Positions 63,579-64,000 of a DNA stretch of 64,000 bases are shown here, piece after piece. A model generated the notes under the pieces. That model saw nothing but the letters and a program-made list of their open reading frames with translations. It had not been told where the DNA came from and ran no database searches. Within the stretch, counting starts at the first letter, position 1, and every line of letters begins with the position of its first letter. The position numbers and the translations under genes were made by a program. Source of the stretch: an uncultured Oscillibacter sp. (lineage in GTDB: Bacteria > Bacillota > Clostridia > Oscillospirales > Oscillospiraceae); NCBI GenBank assembly GCA_900544615.1, contig UQVS01000003.1:77867-141866 (forward strand), written 5' to 3'.

Positions 63579-64000
63579 TTACAGCGCCCTAACCGTGTCG
63601 ATAAATTGGCTCATGCTCACCGCACCCGGCAAGAGGTTTTCCTCATTCTCAAATACCATGTAATAGCGGAAATCCTTGCCCGCTGCTGTGCGCCATGCCT
63701 GACCGAGGGCGATTTTCTCCCGGCTGTCATCGTTTTTCAGATGTTCACCCTTGGTTTCTGCGCAGATGAGCTTGCCGCTTTTGGTCATAATCAGAATATC
63801 GGGGTAATGCTTGATAAAGCCGTTGATTGCAAACCCTTGTCTGGCAATATTCCTGTGCCACCAGCGGACATTTTGCAGGGCGGTCAACTCCACAATCAGC
63901 TCTTCTTCCAGCTTGTTCATGTCGCCGTCCTCCGCCGTGTACAGCGAACGGGCGTATATGTCAGTATGGGTGGTGGGATGGATTGCGAGGGGCAGACGGA
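63579..64000 (-). CDS. Type III restriction enzyme Res subunit (partial, C-terminal nuclease domain)
   Basis: 141 codons visible, no stop or start to the right edge. The visible part reads YARSLYTAEDGDMNKLEEEL, then VRWWHRNIARQGFAINGF, and the PD-(D/E)XK nuclease motif YPDILIMTKSGK...ICAETKGEHL, in which D, E and K are the metal/catalytic residues. This is the usual C-terminal end of type III Res. A shorter ORF starting at the internal ATG 63920 is not the real start. Helicase domain and Mod subunit should lie to the right. Confidence 0.85.
   Translation of the reverse strand, partial: RLPLAIHPTTHTDIYARSLYTAEDGDMNKLEEELIVELTALQNVRWWHRNIARQGFAINGFIKHYPDILIMTKSGKLICAETKGEHLKNDDSREKIALGQAWRTAAGKDFRYYMVFENEENLLPGAVSMSQFIDTVRAL

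Larger units (their letters stand above)
56711..64000. mobile_element. Integrative element inserted in cotJC (right end outside the window)
   Basis: Begins with a large serine recombinase at the junction with cotJC and contains only genes foreign to the flanking housekeeping set: a 65-residue helper-like ORF, DUF6076, an HTH-ATPase, a HipA-like kinase, a HEPN-like protein and a type III restriction subunit. Base composition is visibly more AT-rich from about 58.3 kb than the flank. No conjugation or phage genes are visible in this 7.3-kb part, so its class (ICE, prophage or genomic island) is open. Confidence 0.85.

Noticed and set aside
63579..63920. A separate 113-residue nuclease gene starting at ATG 63920
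   Set aside because: The frame is open further to the right edge with residues that continue the type III Res pattern, so this is only its C-terminal part.

Overview
The window is chromosomal DNA from a GC-rich, endospore-forming member of the Clostridia, most likely Oscillospiraceae (relatives of Oscillibacter, Flavonifractor or Lawsonibacter). Evidence for this: sporulation genes (yunB, a cwlD-like amidase, cotJA/cotJB/cotJC), a clpE-type chaperone, ECF transporter ATPases, a 2-hydroxyacyl-CoA-dehydratase-type activase and queH, with Firmicute-style GGAGG ribosome sites and good sigma-A promoters. The family-level placement is inference from gene content. No tRNA, 5S/16S/23S rRNA or CRISPR array was seen.

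Layout. 1-4.2 kb (minus): murD-yunB-ligA (ligA runs off the left edge). 4.2-9.2 kb (plus): degV, RNase P RNA with an enlarged P12 arm, a 45-aa membrane peptide, dinB, 5-formyl-THF cyclo-ligase, and glyA under a promoter whose -10 lies in a perfect 22-bp palindrome. 9.3-22.8 kb (minus): a long co-directional block from a strong promoter at 22.79 kb: a methyltransferase, an MreB-like half protein, ecfA1-ecfA2-ecfT, two paralogous secreted/anchored proteins, truA, a beta-propeller protein, cvpA, clpE, a Cys-rich small protein, an EFR1 flavodoxin-ferredoxin and a membrane lipase-like hydrolase. 22.9-27.1 kb (minus): a dehydratase-like protein and its two-domain ATPase activator. 27.3-28.1 kb (plus): queH and a small membrane protein. 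28.2-43.1 kb (minus): PFL/ACT genes, the lysC-hom-ACT amino-acid operon, an M18 aminopeptidase, and ddl-murF-ABC-F-flavodoxin-prfA-(sua5-coaE fusion)-membrane protein. 43.2-47.7 kb (minus): an SLH-domain protein and a BlaR/BlaI-type pair with a long operator. 47.7-55.9 kb (minus): proline biosynthesis with moaB, an aldo/keto reductase, a Cys-rich protein, radA and cwlD.

From 56.06 kb the plus strand carries a spore-coat operon: a CotJA-CotJB fusion followed by cotJC. cotJC is cut after codon 65 by a mobile element that continues past the right edge. The element starts with a large serine recombinase and has visibly more AT-rich genes. Its visible cargo looks like a conflict/defence island: a DUF6076-type zinc-finger protein; an HTH-AAA ATPase with a PD-(D/E)XK-like tail, followed in the same operon by a HipA-like kinase; and, on the other strand, the C-terminal part of a type III restriction subunit followed by a protein with an Rx4H HEPN-like motif.

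The strongest leads are this cotJC-interrupting element (possibly excised during sporulation), the HTH-ATPase-nuclease/HipA pair, the MreB half protein that lacks both phosphate loops, the Sua5-CoaE fusion, the CotJA-CotJB fusion, and the extended RNase P RNA arm.
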